A DNA stretch of 64,000 bases, taken from NCBI RefSeq assembly GCF_000146065.2, contig NC_020449.1:372001-436000 (forward strand). Reading direction: 5' to 3'. The DNA comes from Candidatus Cloacimonas acidaminovorans str. Evry (GTDB lineage: Bacteria > Cloacimonadota > Cloacimonadia > Cloacimonadales > Cloacimonadaceae). The translations under genes were made by a program, and so were the position numbers. Shown here in pieces: positions 63,304-64,000 of the stretch (the stretch's first letter is position 1; each line of letters begins with the position of its first letter). Below the pieces are notes generated by a model that was not told the DNA's origin, did not search any database, and saw only the letters and a list, made by a program, of their open reading frames with translations.

Positions 63304-64000
63304 ATGGCTAAGAAAATATGTTTGGCTATCCTGTTACTTTTTTGTTCATTATTACCTGCTTTGAGTTTGATACCGGATTCTGCCTTTGCTCCGGAAATTC
63401 AGAAAGGGTTAAAACCCAGTTTATTAAGTTATCTCCAAAGTGCAAAAGAAGATAGTATCTCTATTTATAATAATGGATTATACCTTCCTTTTGTCTCGCG
63501 TTCCAGCGTAGGTGACGCTGTCCTTGATATTTGCCGTTTGGGAAATGCCAACTATTCTTTATTGAGTTATCAAAGTCCTGATTATAAATTGAGAGGGGAA
63601 CTGAATTTTATTGGGGGTTTGGAACCTGTTAAAAAGGATGAAAGTTACAGCTTTCTCTACAGAGGGTGGCTGTTGAAATCGCAATATGGAAAACACATAG
63701 AAATGAATACTAAATGGTGGAACGGAATTTTTTTGGGTAATCAAAACGCAGCAAGAAATTCCTGGCTGGTGGATGGTTACTACAATACCACCGATGAAAA
63801 ACTGAACATTGATAATCTTAGCGGAGATATCAGCTACAATGCCAAGAACTTAACTCTGGCTTTAGGACGGGGAAAATTTCCCGTAGGCAATTCTATTAGC
63901 GGAAGTATCATTTTGAATGATGGGGTGAATGATTACGGTTATATTTTGGCTGAAGGCAGAGCAGGCATTTTTAGTATCTCTTTTTTGCACGCATCTTTAA
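63304..64000 (+). CDS. Wzi-like outer-membrane protein (3' partial)
   Basis: The frame starts at ATG 63304 and is open to the window end, giving 232 residues. A signal peptide (ICLAILLLFCSLLPALS) is followed by a region with alternating polar and hydrophobic residues suggesting beta strands. The segment LALGRGKFPVGNSISGSIILNDGVNDYGYI recalls capsule-assembly Wzi-type barrels. The assignment is tentative because the C-terminal two thirds may be missing. It is coupled to the preceding membrane protein gene. Confidence 0.5.
   Translation, partial: MAKKICLAILLLFCSLLPALSLIPDSAFAPEIQKGLKPSLLSYLQSAKEDSISIYNNGLYLPFVSRSSVGDAVLDICRLGNANYSLLSYQSPDYKLRGELNFIGGLEPVKKDESYSFLYRGWLLKSQYGKHIEMNTKWWNGIFLGNQNAARNSWLVDGYYNTTDEKLNIDNLSGDISYNAKNLTLALGRGKFPVGNSISGSIILNDGVNDYGYILAEGRAGIFSISFLHASL

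Overview
The window looks like one chromosomal segment of an AT-rich, Gram-negative-type (diderm) anaerobic bacterium. Evidence for an outer membrane is LptE-like and LolA-like proteins, heptose activation genes (hldE1/hldE2 type), many lipoproteins and a Wzi-like secreted protein. Evidence for anaerobic metabolism is a full-length pyruvate:ferredoxin oxidoreductase. Gene content, the secreted-protein motif style and the dispersed repeats remind me of Cloacimonadota (Candidatus Cloacimonas relatives). That placement is inference; no rRNA is present to confirm it. No tRNA, rRNA or CRISPR array was found.

Layout. 1-6.0 kb: an EIIA-CBS protein with an ion/carboxylate permease, then a convergent pyruvate:ferredoxin oxidoreductase. 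6.4-13.2 kb: a + strand operon (xseB, polyprenyl synthase, dut, nadA, FtsX-like protein, pgsA, two lipoproteins). 13.2-14.1 kb: a dense array of two-hairpin repeats, then a CIRCE-like operator and clpB. 17.4-18.7 kb: a HisRS-like gene with a degenerate catalytic motif. 19.1-21.3 kb: a TaqI-type restriction-modification pair. 21.7-31.7 kb: metabolic and envelope genes (ridA, cobalamin adenosyltransferase, gpmA, purE, HTH-EIIA regulator, lptE, rluB, ychF, ftsK, lolA, manC, SagB-like). 32.3-34.2 kb: a second, AT-rich restriction-modification pair beside a gene fragment. 34.8-36.2 kb: a FetAB-like transporter. 36.5-51.1 kb: a long - strand housekeeping block (ctpA, tmk, nadB, rimI, argS, rsfS, LytR_C, HIT, truncated glmU, folK, folB, rseC, hldE2, hldE1, purF, plsY, der). 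51.2-53.2 kb: a four-helix-bundle protein and a decayed insertion sequence that interrupts a secreted-protein gene. 53.9-56.3 kb: glgP. 56.5-61.2 kb: a chromate-type transporter pair, ispG, NIF3 protein, radical SAM protein. 61.3-64 kb: a dinD fragment, repeats, and two envelope genes, the last cut by the window edge.

The most striking observation links the TaqI-type pair to base composition. Reading both halves of the window by eye I found only six TCGA sites in 64 kb, where about two hundred would be expected from composition. Three lie in the decayed insertion sequence and three in intergenic or repeat DNA; I saw none in an intact chromosomal gene. This fits long residence of a TCGA-cutting enzyme and marks the insertion sequence as a later arrival.

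The second theme is the density of small palindromic or iterated repeats. They include a two-hairpin family with at least one compensatory stem change, an 11-nt iteron element present twice, a 70-bp element with 19-bp arms, and short hairpins at gene 3' ends. The tails or heads of some genes (tmk, the radical SAM gene) appear to be built from such repeats.
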